64,000 nucleotides of DNA from Humulus lupulus (GCF_963169125.1 NC_084798.1:200689481-200753480); one strand, 5' to 3'; counted from the stretch's first letter, positions 1 through 11,392 are shown. The notes: a model not told the origin generated them from the sequence alone. Made by a program: numbers and translations.

Positions 1-765
1 TTTAATTTTTGTGTAAATTTCTAACACAGTCTATTTTTGTGTCCAAGGTCCTCCACCGTCATTGCGAGTCCATTGCTCCTCTACCACCGCTGCTCCGCTG
101 TGAAATCAGTTGAAAAGTATGATTTTGTGTAATTTATTTATATATTATTTTGTGTATGTGTTAGAAAATTTTAATTATGCGTTAGAAATTTTATATGTGT
201 TTGAGTTTTTTAAATTTAAAATAGAAAAAAATTAAAATAATAGAAATTGGTTAGTTATAAATGTTTTATGTGCTATTATAAATGTTCTGTGATTTTCTAA
301 GTGCAAGATTTTACAATTTTGGAAATTGTCATATTAAACCGTTATATGTTATGTCAACATAATGAGAAACTAAAGTTGTAATGAATATTATAAAATTAAA
401 GCTAATTAGTATTTTTATAATTAATTGAAAATTATTAAACAAATAAATTATTAGTTAATTAGAAATTACTTTGTTATCTCTGTCCCGATATCCTTATGAT
501 TGATGGTTGTTGACCACAACCATCAATGATAGGGATATCAACGTAGAAAAGATAAGTTTTGATTTATTAAAATTAATAATTTATTATTTAATGAATTTAT
601 AAATTTATTAGTAATTATTCATTATTTATAAAATCATTAATTACGTTATTAATAATTAATAACTTAAATTGTCATGTATAAAATAACAAATTAATTGCTT
701 AATAAATTATAAATTAAAACTTAAGTTAGTATTAAGTGTTACTATGGAATTTTTTTGTATAGAGG
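1..765. other. AT-rich leader of the older CACTA element
   Basis: No gene is visible. The stretch corresponds in position to the long AT-rich segment that precedes TNP2 in the inner CACTA element. The only structure seen is the collapsed foldback at 469-556. Confidence 0.5.
469..556. repeat. Short foldback, probably a collapsed copy of the 10164-10540 family
   Basis: The core 487-539 is an inverted repeat with arms of about 24 bases, beginning GATATCC and ending GGATATC, with about two mismatches and a very short loop. The left part (CTTTGTTATCTCTGTCCCG onward) aligns by eye with the left tip of the foldback element at 10164, and the right part aligns with its right tip. The middle of about 290 bases is missing. 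This is either an internal deletion derivative or an independent small member of the same family. Confidence 0.5.
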
Positions 766-1415
766 ATGCCACCTTACTGAAGCTGGCTAAGCGCTCGGAA
801 TCGCCTATCAATTGAATATAAAAATGGTGTGGCTGAGTTTGCTGAAGCAGCTAAGAATCACGTTGATTTTCAGGGTATAAGTCGTTGTCCGTGTAAGAAA
901 TGTGGGAATGCTCATTTTCACACCCCTGATGCAATCATAATGGATTTGTTCAACACTGGCATCCAACCATCCTACTTAGTATGGTATTGCCACAGAGAGT
1001 CGGTAAGTAGGGAACCAGATGCAGTCCCAATGGAGGATGATGATAAGATGGCAGATGTGTTGACTGATATTTTAGGAGAAGATGACACTCACGGAGAGCC
1101 AAGTACCGCTCCAACTGGAACCTTTAATGACCCCCCTAGATGATGACAATAATCATGACAAGTATAATAATTTATTTAAGGAGATGTCAAGTGAGCTATA
1201 CCCTGGTTGTACAAAGTATTCAGCATTGAACTTTTTAGTAAAGCTCATGCATTTGAAAGTGAGGCATAAGTGTAGCAACAATTATTTTGATGGTTTGCTT
1301 GAATTATTAATTGATGCAATGCCTATGGGAAAAATCTTACCTAAGAGTCACTACGAGTCCAAAGCTAAGTTGTGAAGTCTTGGATTAGGATACGAGACGA
1401 TAGATGCTTGCAAAC
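766..1415 (+). pseudogene. TNP2 transposase of the older CACTA element, 5' part
   Basis: This is the start of a CACTA TNP2-type transposase, which acts in the nucleus on the element ends. The ATG at 766 is chosen because the downstream frame matches the start of the inner copy at 4765. A TGA stands at codon 5 (778-780). The N-terminal transposase-associated domain is seen as SWLSARNR, then EYKNGV, then the cysteine motif RCPCKKCGN near 885-907. A frameshift near 1130 moves the frame to KYNNLFKEMSSELYPGC and on to the beginning of the Transposase_21 domain, with a second stop (TGA) at 1372-1374. The gene is cut after the codons for DACKH by the inner CACTA element and resumes at 11712 with DCALFYKEN. 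It is clearly non-functional. Confidence 0.85.
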
Positions 1416-1418
1416 ATG

Positions 1419-1945
1419 CACTATAAGAAACAAGGTTTTTGCCGGCGCAATTCCGGCAATTCGAAATTGCGCTGGCAAAAACAACTTTCACCGGCGCATT
1501 TGGTGAATTGCGCCGGCAAAAACAAACACTTTTGCCGGCGCAAAATTGCGACGGAAAATGTGACTTTTGCCGGCGCAATTCGGGGTTGCGCCGGCAAAAG
1601 TGTTTGTTTTTTAAAACGTATGGTACCTTTGCCGGTGCAACCCCGAATTGCGCCGGCAAAAGTACCATCAGTTTTCAAATAAAAAACCCATAGGCTTTTG
1701 CCGCGCGCATTTCACCTAACACACCGGCAAAAGTCAAACGTGTATTTTTAATTTCTGCAGGTAGGTAGGTAGGTAGACCTTTGTCGGCGCGTTTCGTTAC
1801 GCCGGCAAAAGTCTAAAAATGTGCCGGCAAAAGTCGTACTAAGTAAAACAACAACGTTTTGTGGTAGGGTAATAAATACTCTTGCCAGCGCATTTTAGAC
1901 TTTTACCGGCGCAACGAAACGCGCCGGCAAAAGTCATAACAATAT
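1419..1945. repeat. Left terminal inverted repeat and subterminal repeat array of inner CACTA
   Basis: After the CACTATAAGAAA terminus, a 13-14 base motif close to TTTTGCCGGCGCAA recurs many times in both orientations, so neighbouring copies form small stem-loops. The motif family matches the right end at 11393-11711. In CACTA elements such subterminal repeats are where the TNPA-type protein binds; binding here is inference. A short GTAG run (GGTAGGTAGGTAGGTAG) occurs near 1760. Confidence 0.85.
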
Positions 1946-2159
1946 TAGACCCGCCGTGAGCCCTTCTTCCCCATTTTAGTTTTTTTTTTCAGAAAAAAGC
2001 TTCTCTCTCAAGGTTAGTAAATCAAATGAGAATTTTTTTAACATTTTTGGATTTTTTTCTCTATATTTCGTTTTGTAATTGTATTTTTTTTTTGTTATTT
2101 TCTCTCTATAAACAGGTGTGTTATAGCTCCAATCTCTCGGTGGAACAACTCCAAATGTT

Positions 2160-2700
2160 AGTTTATATATATATATTTCAGTTTATATATATATTTATTT
2201 CGGTTTATATATGTATATATAAGTTTATATATATATTTATATATATGTATATATATTTATATGTTCGTATATATATATGCATATTTAAATTTGTTTGTTT
2301 TTTTATATATGTATATATGTTTGTTTATGTATATATGTTTATATGTATATCTGTAAATGTGTGTGGACATATGTTTATTTAATGTTAAATTTTTTTAGAA
2401 AATTGATTAATATATATGTATTTGTGTGATATTTGGTATTATAATTATATATGTTTATATATATATATTTCGGTTTATATATATATTTATATCGGTTTAT
2501 ATATATATGTATATATCTGTTTATATATATATGTATATGTATATTTATATGTCTGTTTTTTATATATGTATATATGTTTGTTTATTAATATATGTATATA
2601 TGTAAATGTGTGTGTACATATGTTTATTTAATGTTAAATTTTTTTAGAAAATTGATTAATATATATGTATGTGTGTGATATTTGGTATTATAATTATATT
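2160..2700. repeat. TA-rich low-complexity block with a tandem duplication
   Basis: Runs of TATATAT interrupted by TTTATAT and TGTATAT occupy the block. A segment around 2353-2450 (beginning GTAAATGTGTGTGGACATA) recurs about 249 bases downstream at 2602-2700 with very few changes, so the block contains a recent tandem duplication. Confidence 0.7.
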
Positions 2701-4032
2701 TTTGTGTTAAAAAAAACAAATAAATCTGTGTAGTTTTAGAAAAATGAGATTAATAATGAAAAAAAAAATGGTTTTAGTATTTATTAAAAAAAAACTGATT
2801 TGAGTATCTATATTTTTTAATTTTAATGCTTAATATGTATATTAAAAAATAGATTAGATTATGTATATTAAAAAAATATATATTATATTTTTATATTAAA
2901 TATTATTTGTTTATAAATATTTACTAAATAAATTGTTTTGATGTTACTGATTTAAAAAGATTTGATATATGTTATTAATCTTGGTTTATGTTGTGCATGC
3001 TATGAGAATATTATGTATATTGCTCTGGGAATATTCTGTATATTGTGTGTAGTTTGCAGGTTTTATAAAATCTTGGGATAGTTTAAAATATAGACGTTAT
3101 GCTGGCCAAATTTCGTTAGTCTTAGGAAAATTAACATTAATTACAAAAATTATAGCCATTAACATTAATTTTTATTTTAATGCTTTATATTTATTTGTTT
3201 CTCTTAATACCAATTATTTTTAAGATATTTTTATAATATATGTTTTTTGTATTTATTAATTTTTTTTTGTAAAATAAAAAAAACAAATTTGAATATGTAT
3301 TTTTTTTTATTTGAATGCTTTATATGTATTTGTTTATTTTTGCTTGTTAATATTTATTATATTGTATTTTGTGATATATATATATATATATTAGTTAAAG
3401 TATGAACTTAAAAAAAAATTAAGATTAATAATGTATGTTTATATTTTTAAATTGTTTTATATTAAATGTGATATGTTTGTAAATATGTATTTAATAATTT
3501 TTTTGTATTAATAAAAATATCAGTTTTGGTATATGTTTTTTTGTGGTTAAATATTTGTTAATGTATATATATGTTTTGTATCATCTCGGAATATTCTGGT
3601 TATATATGTGTTTAATTTGTAGGTTTTTCAATTTTTGGGATAGTTTGAAATATAGTCGTTATGCTGCCCAAATTTTGTTAGAGTTAGTAAAATTAATAAA
3701 AGTTTAATAATTAATTAAATAAAAATTTAAGTATAATTAAAAATTCATCAAAAAAATAATTTTTAACTATAATTTAAATAAAATAAAATTACCAATCATA
3801 ATAATTAATAATTAATTTTAACATTAATATTAGATGTTTTGTAATTGAAAAAGTTAAAAATATAAATGATTTAATAAAATATAAATATAATAAAATTGTT
3901 ATTGATTAAGTAAATAATCCAATACAAATTGAAGAATTTAATAAAAAATTACAAAATGAAATTAATGTATAATTAAATTAATTTTAAAATAAAAGTAATA
4001 AATAAGTAAATGTTAAAATAGATTAGTCAAAG

Positions 4033-4570
4033 GACACGTGGCACTACATGATTGGTCCACATTGTTATTATTCTTAAAATAATTTTCAATTTAACAAAAA
4101 ATAAAATTTACATTTTAAAAAAAAAAATTCAAACTTTTTTTCAATTTAAGATTAAGTATGAAAAATACATTTTTTTAAATTTAATTTTTTATAGTTAATA
4201 TCCTCAAATTTTTTATTTTATTATTATTATTAAAATCTTCCTATTTATCATTTTGTCTACTTTTTTTCAATTAAAGATTAAGTAATTTTGTTTAAAATCC
4301 AAGCAATAATTTAAGATTAAATATTTTTTTTTTACTTAATCTTAAATAATTGATTAAAAGCAACAAATTTGATTTTTTTTTTGAAAAAAATGAGAAAAAA
4401 TTATTTTTTGTTACTTTTAAATTGAAAAACAATAAATTTGATTTTTTTAAAAAAATGAAAAATATAAAATGATATTTTTTATGAAAAATTATTTAAAATA
4501 ATAATAATAATAATGTGTACCCTCGGTTACCAAAAAAAAAATGTGTACCAATCATGTGGTGCCACGTGTC
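4033..4570. mobile_element. Foldback MITE-like element with CACGTG in its ends
   Basis: The left end GACACGTGGCACTACATGAT and the complement of the right end GACACGTGGCACCACATGAT match at 19 of 20 positions. Inverted similarity continues inwards (TTTAAGATTAA on one side, TTAATCTTAAA on the other) to a centre near 4325, so most of the 538 bases is one imperfect palindrome. No convincing target duplication was found and the family was not recognised. Confidence 0.65.
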
Positions 4571-4764
4571 ATTTAAGAGTTAGTAAGTTGTAAGTTTGAG
4601 TATTTTAGCCGCAAATATCCCTATAAATAATTATTTTTGCCAGAGATAGGATATTATTATCAGTTAGTGATAATTAGAGAGACAAACAGTCATGGAATAC
4701 TTTGACTATCATTTCCCTCATTTTAAGACAATTATTAATATTTTCTTAATTATTTCGCTTAAAG

Positions 4765-7700
4765 ATGGCGAGAGACAGAAGTTGGATGAGTGCGAGGAAT
4801 CGTTGGTCTCTGGAGTATAGAAATGGTGTTAAGGAGTTCTTCGATATCGCCAAAAATCAGTTGAACGATCGGGGTTTGGTTCGCTGTCCGTGCAAGAAAT
4901 GTGGGAATTTTAAGTTCCAGCCTATAAATGCAATTTCGATGCATTTATTCAAAATGGCATCATACAGTCCTACAAAGTGTGGCATTACCATGGAGAGGCA
5001 CTGCCATCGCCACCAGCTGTGGTACGAGATCATGATAGAGATGAGATAGCGGATATCCTGGAGGATGTTTGCGCTGAAGATGACGTTCCCGCTGGAAACT
5101 ATAATGATCCTCCCCAAGATGATCCTCAACATCGCGACAAGTATGACAATTTATTTAAGGAGATGTCAAGTGAACTGTACCCGGGTTGCCGAAAGTATTC
5201 CGCGTTGAACTTCTTGGTGAAGCTGATGCATTTGAAAGTTATTAACTAGTGCAACAATCATTACTTTGATGGTTTGCTGGAATTGTTAGTCGACGCTATG
5301 CCTGACGGAACAATTTTACCTAAGTCTAACTATGAGGTGAAGGCAAAGTTGCGGAGTATTGGATTGGGATATGAGTCCATCGATGCTTGCAAGCATGACT
5401 GTGCACTGTTTTGGAAGGAGAATGCGAATTTGGAATTCTGTCCGGTTTGTGGTGAGTGTCGCTGGCAAGATAATCGTGGGAACGGGAAGAAAGTGGCCCA
5501 TAAGGTCATGTAGTACTTTCCGTTGACGTCGAGATTGAAAAGGTTGTACAGTTCCAGATATACTGCAGAGGTTATGAGATGGCACTATTCTAAAAGGCCA
5601 AGGGAAGATGGTGTGATGAGGCACCCCGCTGACAATAAGGCGTGGAAGCACCTTGATGAGTTGTACCCATCTTTCGCAGCCGAACCTCGAAATTTTAGGC
5701 TTGGGTTGGCTACAAATGGTTTCAATCCTTTTGGGAACATGAGAAACTCTTACAGCATGTGGCTTGTGATACTTGTCCCATACAACTTGCCGCCGTGGAA
5801 GTGCATGAAACCACAGTCATTAATGTTGTCTATTCTAATTCCAGGTCCTTCTTCACCTGGAAAAGATATCGATGTCTATATGAGACCTTTGCTTGACTAG
5901 TTGAAGGAGTTATGGGTGAATGGTGTCGAGACACGAGATGCATACAATAGTACCTTGTTCAATATGCGTGCAGCAATCTTGTGGACCATTAACGACTATC
6001 CAGCTTATGCTATGATGTCTGGGTGGAGCACAAAAGGGTACAAGGTGTGCCCCACATGCAATGAAGAAACTCCCTCTGTAGGGATTAGAAGTAAAATTGC
6101 ATACATTGGCCATAGGAGGTTTCTTGATATGGATCATGAATGGAGGAGCAAACGAGCACTATTCGACGGTAACAAGGAACTCAGGCCACCACCGAAAGCT
6201 TACTCCGGTGATGATGTGTTGAAGCAATTAGAGAATTTGCAGATTAGACATCCTGGGAAACACAAAGAATTTGGTGGTGTGAAACACAAAAGGGCTCCGA
6301 TTGAACTTAATTGGTCGAAGAAGGGCATATTTTTCGAGCTTGATTATTGGAAGGAATTATTGTTGAGGCATAACTTGGATGTAATGCACATTGAGAAGAA
6401 TGTTTGCGACAGTGTCTTGGGAACTTTGTTGAACATAGAGGGAAAATCTAAAGACACTGACAAGACAAGACTTGATCTAGCAGACATGAAAATTAGGGGA
6501 AAACTCCACCTCCACAAAGAGGGAAACAAGTGGAAGAAACCGCATGCCAGTTACACCCTCAATGTCCTGGAGCGTCGAGTTTTCTGTGAATTTGTGAAGT
6601 CAGTTGAATTCCCGGACGGTTTTGCTGCAAACCTTTCGAAGAATGTCAATGTCAATGATGGCAAGATAACTGGGCTGAAATCACACAATTGCCATGTGTT
6701 GTTTCAGCAGTTGTTGCCCGCCGCAATTAGGTCGTTTTTGGTTCCTGAAGTTCGGAAGCCAATTATTGAGTTGTGCGATTTTTTCAAAAAACTTTGTGCA
6801 CAGACTTTGAATGTGAAAGACCTTGAGAAGATGGAGACAGACATTATCACCATTTTATGCAAGTTGGAAATGATATTTCCTCCAGCATTTTTCGACAATA
6901 TGGTGCATTTGGTTTTGCATCTTTCGAAAGAGGCAATTCTTGGCGGTCCCGTGAACTTTAGGTGGGTGTATCCCATTGAACGTTTGATGGAAGTTTATAA
7001 ATAGTATGTAAGAAATCATGCACGTCCGGAAGGTTCAACCACAGAAGGTTACGTGGTGAACGAGGCCTTAACCTTTTGCTCAATGTACCGTCGGGGGGTT
7101 GAGACTCGATTCAATCGACCTGAGAGGAATGACGATCGCGTTGAATCCCAACCAAATCGGGAATATTCTATTTATAAGGCTGTTGGTCGTCCATTTGGTA
7201 AGTATGCTCCTTAATTTGAAGTTAAAGCAAAAGGCTGAGTGGTATATCTTGAACAATTGTGCCGAAATTAAGGAGTACCTTAGGTGTGTTTTCTAGTCTA
7301 TTTTCAATAATGATGTTTGGTTTATATACCAAGTAAAGGCCAAAATCATAACATTGTTGTCCATTTGTAGTGAGCATATGGATGAATTAAGAAGACGGGG
7401 GGCCTCGAATCTTGAAGTTCCACAAGAAGCTGATTTTCCTCAGTGGTTCAAAGAAAGAGTATGTATATTAGTCAATTCTTTTCCAAAACCCCACTTAATC
7501 AATCCAAAACTAACTTTCAATGTTAATGTTGATAGGTGAGCGGTTTGCATGAGTCAACACCTATTGAAGTGAATAATGAATTGTATGCTCTCGCAAACAA
7601 ATCAAGCGGCACTGTGTACTCATATCCAGGGATGATAGTGAATGGTGTGAAATTTGTGATTCATGGTCGTGATATGAAAATTAAAACACAAAACTGCGGT

Positions 7701-8339
7701 GTAATGGTGCCAAGTGAGGAAGGAGTGAACTACTATGGAGTTCTGGAAGAAGTAATTGAATTGTCCTACTTGATGGGTTACAGTGTTGTCCTATTCAAGT
7801 GTAGATGGTTCAATACAAATAGAATTAAAGTGGAATCCAATTTTACGAACGTATATGTGAAGGAAGAATGTTATAAAGATGATCATTTCGTTCTCGCATC
7901 TCAAGCGAAGTTGGTGTATTATCTCCGAGATGTGAAAAATGGGGATGATTGGAGGCTCGTTAATGAATACATTCCGAGGAATGTATGGAATTTCTCAAAT
8001 TCCAATGTTGATGATACTGAGACCACAAATGATATACCTATATTGCAAGAGGTTAATTCTTCTTCATTTCAGTTGTGGGTAGAACTTCCAATTTTTGATA
8101 ATCTTCAGTATGATCAGGTTGATGTCAATGCCACTGAAGTGTACAACGTCGATGATTTGGTTGGCAAAGGTTCAGATGAATTTGTTGTCGATGATGAAGT
8201 TGAATTTGAAGACGACACGTTGGCCGAGTATGAAGACGATGAGGATGACGAAAATGTTCTAGTCGATAGTGATAGTGAAAGTGATAGTGATGTTCATAAT
8301 GATGTTGTAGTTAGTGATGATGAGGACAGTGATATGTAA
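4765..8339 (+). pseudogene. TNP2 transposase of inner CACTA element
   Basis: CACTA TNP2-type transposase. The ATG at 4765 opens onto the transposase-associated domain (RSWMSARNRW, then RCPCKKCGN at about residues 40-48). After one frameshift near 4960 a single frame runs from 4977 to 7004. It holds the Transposase_21 core (cysteine pairs FCPVCGECRW and VCPTCNEE; LRHNLDVMHIEKNVCDS) and then a DUF4218-like part (KSHNCHVLF, GPVNFRWVYPIER). That frame is broken only by four TAG codons, at 5247, 5511, 5898 and 7002. Further exons follow: 7370-7459, then 7536-8339 with a DUF4216-like domain (FVIHGRDMKIKTQNCGVMVP) and a very acidic tail. An intron fits between GTATGT at about 7459 and TTGATAG at about 7536. 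The broken copy in the older element (766-14536) is a clear relative and has sense codons at the positions of the four TAGs. Confidence 0.88.
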
Positions 8340-9087
8340 TTTAAACAAGTGTATGTAACTTTTTATTTAATTCAATGAAAACTTTATTTATTATCATTAA
8401 TTAATGATAATATCAGATATAGGTACACATGCACCTATTGGATGCCTTGGGGATAGTCAATGTATTCATGTATTGGTACTCATTTTTTCAAGATGTTTGA
8501 GAAACATCTTGAAAAAGTGAGTATTCGCACATGTCTGCTTACTATCTCCAAGGGATCCACTAGGTCGGAATAGGGTAGGTTGGGAAAGACAATAAGTAAT
8601 AAAATGTTAATTTTATAACAAAAAACAATTGATATGCACCTAGTGGATGCCTTGGGGATAATTAATGTATTCATGTACTAGTTCTCATTTTTTCAAGATA
8701 TTTGATGAAATATCTTGAAGAAACGACAATTACTACATGACCGCTTACTATCTCCAAGGGATCCACTAGGTCGGAATAAGGTAAGTTGGGAAAGACAATA
8801 AGTAATAAAATGTTAATTTTATAACAAAAAATAATAGTGATGCACCTAGTCGATGCCTTGGGGATAGCTAATGTATTCATGTACTGCTCCTCATTTTTTT
8901 AAAATGTTTGAGAAACATTTTTAAAAAATGAGGAGAAGTACATGACTCTTTACTATCTCCAAGGGATCCACTAGTTCGAAATAAGGTAGGTTTGGAAATA
9001 CCATAATGAATAAATGTTAATTTTATAACAAAAAACAACAGACATACATAATTTGAATTAGTTAATTAATGAATATTTTAATGTAGA
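8340..9087. other. Spacer between TNP2 and TNPA-like genes of inner CACTA
   Basis: After the TNP2 stop there is about 90 bases of AT-rich sequence, then the hairpin triplet at 8431-9041, then a short leader to the ATG at 9088. The corresponding spacer in the older element (14537-14704) is only 168 bases and lacks the hairpins. Confidence 0.6.
8431..9041. repeat. Three tandem 205-206 bp units, each a long hairpin
   Basis: Units begin GCACCTA at 8431, 8636 and 8842. Each reads GCACCTA-TGGATGCCTTGGGGATAG, a spacer, a tight stem, then CTATCTCCAAGGGATCCACTAG, so the outer parts pair as well as the inner stem. Each arm is about 65 bases. The inner stem differs between units: CAAGATGTTT/AAACATCTTG, CAAGATATTT/AAATATCTTG, then AAAATGTTT/AAACATTTT, with changes mirrored on the two arms. 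A shared tail of about 70 bases (AGACAATAAGTAATAAAATG and similar) separates the hairpins. The unit may be a tandemly duplicated MITE or a hairpin RNA source; neither was established. Confidence 0.85.
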
Positions 9088-11119
9088 ATGGCCAAACCAA
9101 GTAATGACACAGGTGGTGGCTCCAAGAGGGGCAGGGGAGCTTATTATGGTGCTAATATTGAGAAGGAGCTGGCCACCAAAAAAGTTAGTCATTTGAAAGT
9201 AGAGTTTGATGCACAAACTGGAAAAGCTATTCAAACGTACGGCAAGTGGTTCAACAATTTCATGGCTCGTTATTTGCGTAACACCGTACCCCCAACTACA
9301 CTAGCTTGGGAACAAGTAAAACCAGATGATATCCAAGTTATTCGAAATAGGCTATCTGTAAGCATTTTTTAAACCTTTAATAACTCATTATTAAATATTT
9401 TGTCAATCTTCATAATATTTTAACAAATTCCAAATTTAATTGTGATTTTAGGACAAATTCATTTATCCACAAGACAATTCAGTAATCAACGATGCCATGG
9501 TAAGACAAATGCAAAAACATCTGACTGATTGGCGCCACACAATGAAGAAACACTGGGTAGAGGTTGGAGGAGAGGTGGACAATGAGAGAGCGAAGTCAAA
9601 ACCTTTTGGGTCGATTACTTCTTCTGATTGGGCAATTCTATGTAATTTTTGGGCTTCTGATTCTCACCAGGTATGCCATAGATTTTACATTAATTTTTAA
9701 TTATAAAATTACAATCTAGATTAATGAGTACTGTTTTCTGTTTGAAGCGTATATCGAAGAAAAATAAAGAAGCTTGAGCAAAAATGACCATACCAGGAGG
9801 ACACGGTTCCAAATCCATCGTTGCCCATGTTTATGATCACGTAAATTATCATAACCTATATCCTTACATTTACGAAAATATTATAAATGTCACAATATTT
9901 AAATAATTTGCTTTTTTAGATGGACCCATCTACTGGCGAGCTCCCGAGCATGATCGACACATTCGAGCACCTCCACAAGAAGAAGGATAAGTGGATTAGT
10001 GATGTAGCGGCGACAAAACATGTAAGTTGCATAACCTTAACTAATTTATGATCATTTAACTTTAAAAAAGTTTAGTAAATAATTAATAAATATTAATTAT
10101 TAATTGGTTGTTGTCAATTAGTAATTATTTATTAATTATTAATTAAATTTTTAACAATTAAATCTTTATAATCTATGTGCCAATATTTTTATGATTAATG
10201 ATTGTGGACTAAGATAAAAAAATAATGTAACTAATGTTGTCCCCGTATCAGGGAGCTTGTGGAATAAAGTAAATTTGGTCATGAAAATCCATATCTGAAT
10301 AAAAAACATGCAAATATAGTTGATGTATATGTTTGGAGACGTAAATTACCCATTAATGGAATTAACTACACTTACCGTATATATCAACATCTTCATGATT
10401 TTGATTCAGATATGGATTTTCATGACCAAATTTACTTTAGCCCACTTGCTCCCTGATACAGGAACAAAATTAATTACATTCTTTTTCAATCACTGGTCTG
10501 CAGTCATTAATGATAGGATGTTGGCAGACAGATAATAAAGTTATATTTTATATGTTGTTATATTAAAAATTTATAAGTTAGGTTTTCAATTAATGTTATA
10601 TTAGAATTCAATATACGTGCTTTTTATTGTGCAGACTGAGATGACCGAGCGTCGAGCGTCGAGCATCGCAGAGTACGGCACCTGTATCATCTGCTGCTTC
10701 TTGTGTTGGTGATAATGTCGACGGTCAGTTCCCGCCTGATATGGATATTGTCACGGATGTCCTTGGACCCCGCTCGCGTTATAAAAAAGGGTTTGGGGGG
10801 GTTGCCTAGGTTGAAGGCAATTGGCGCAAAGAGGGCAGCATCTTCGTCAACTTCTCAAATGTCCGGGCAATTGCCACCTGAAGTGGACAACCTTTTGCAG
10901 CGAATTGAGGACATTATGCTAGAAAATCAGAACCTAAAAAAGCATAATAATAAACTTGAGAGTCGTCAACGGCGTCAAGATCTCCTGCTCAGTGCTTTGT
11001 TGAAGCAGGTTGGTGAAATGGCTCCTGGTTTTACTGTTGACTTACCAGAACAGGATTCAGACGATGACGATGATGCTGAGAGGGGCGGGGATGATGAGGC
11101 GAGCGGTACTCATTTGTAG
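9088..11119 (+). pseudogene. TNPA-like (plant Transposase_24 type) gene of inner CACTA
   Basis: Second CACTA gene, of the plant En/Spm Ptta type, expected to bind subterminal repeats. Five exons fit GT-AG rules and keep frame: 9088-9357, 9452-9670, 9748-9840, 9920-10021 and 10635-11119. Recognisable pieces are VKFEFD-like VEFDAQTGKAIQTYGKWFNN in exon 1, SDWAILCNFWAS in exon 2, GGHGSKSIVAHVYDH in exon 3, and in exon 5 DIVTDVLGPRSRYKKGFGG, a leucine-rich coiled coil (about 10890-11000) and an acidic tail. Damage: a TGA in exon 3 where the older copy has CGG (CGA to TGA is plausible), a tandem 7-base duplication (CGTCGAG) near 10655, and a run of seven G near 10795 that shifts the frame. The intron before exon 5 holds a foldback element (10164-10540). 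Confidence 0.85.
10164..10540. mobile_element. Foldback MITE in the last intron of the TNPA-like gene
   Basis: The 377 bases form one imperfect palindrome centred at about 10354 (CCATTAATGG). The arms 10164-10300 and 10404-10540 match strongly; for example GTAAATTTGGTCATGAAAAT on the left is matched by its complement on the right. The tips are CTTTATAATCTATGTGCCA and the complement of CTTTATTATCTGTCTGCCA. No clear target duplication was found. A reading frame at 10320-10535 lies wholly inside the palindrome and is not a gene. Confidence 0.8.
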
Positions 11120-11392
11120 AACTTTTTATTTATTTATTTAAAGTTTAATTTATTAGACATTTATTTTACTTAACTACTTTTATATTTTCATGTTTGGTGG
11201 AGACAATAAATATTAATAGTTGTAATTTTTTTTATTTATTTATAAAATTTTAATTTTAATTTTATTTATAATTAAATAATATTACAAAAAATTAAATAAT
11301 TATTAATATATTAAAATCGAAATTTATTAATTAATATTAATATATTGAAAATAAAATTAGTAATATAATAAAAAAATTATTTAAAAAATACT
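11120..11392. other. AT-rich 3' flank of the TNPA-like gene
   Basis: Only A/T-rich sequence is seen between the gene stop and the right subterminal repeats. Confidence 0.5.

Larger units (their letters stand above)
1946..4764. other. AT-rich 5' leader of inner CACTA
   Basis: No gene is seen. The stretch contains a TA-rich block at about 2160-2700 and a foldback element at 4033-4570. Two similar sentences of sequence around 2990-3110 and 3560-3670 (both with GGAATATTCTG and GGGATAGTTT followed by ATATAG-CGTTATGCTG) indicate an old duplication of about 0.55 kb. Confidence 0.55.

Noticed and set aside
1351..1693. Several short frames on both strands
   Set aside because: They read through CACTA subterminal repeats and follow the repeat period, not protein conservation.
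1437..1945. Possible CRISPR-like repeat array
   Set aside because: Repeats are in both orientations, unevenly spaced and at a CACTA end in plant DNA.
2026..2631. Two + strand frames rich in Tyr and Ile, like membrane proteins
   Set aside because: They are translations of TA-rich simple sequence with a tandem duplication.
8480..8880. Two similar - strand frames of 64-69 codons
   Set aside because: They are the same frame in two units of the hairpin repeat; similarity reflects DNA duplication.
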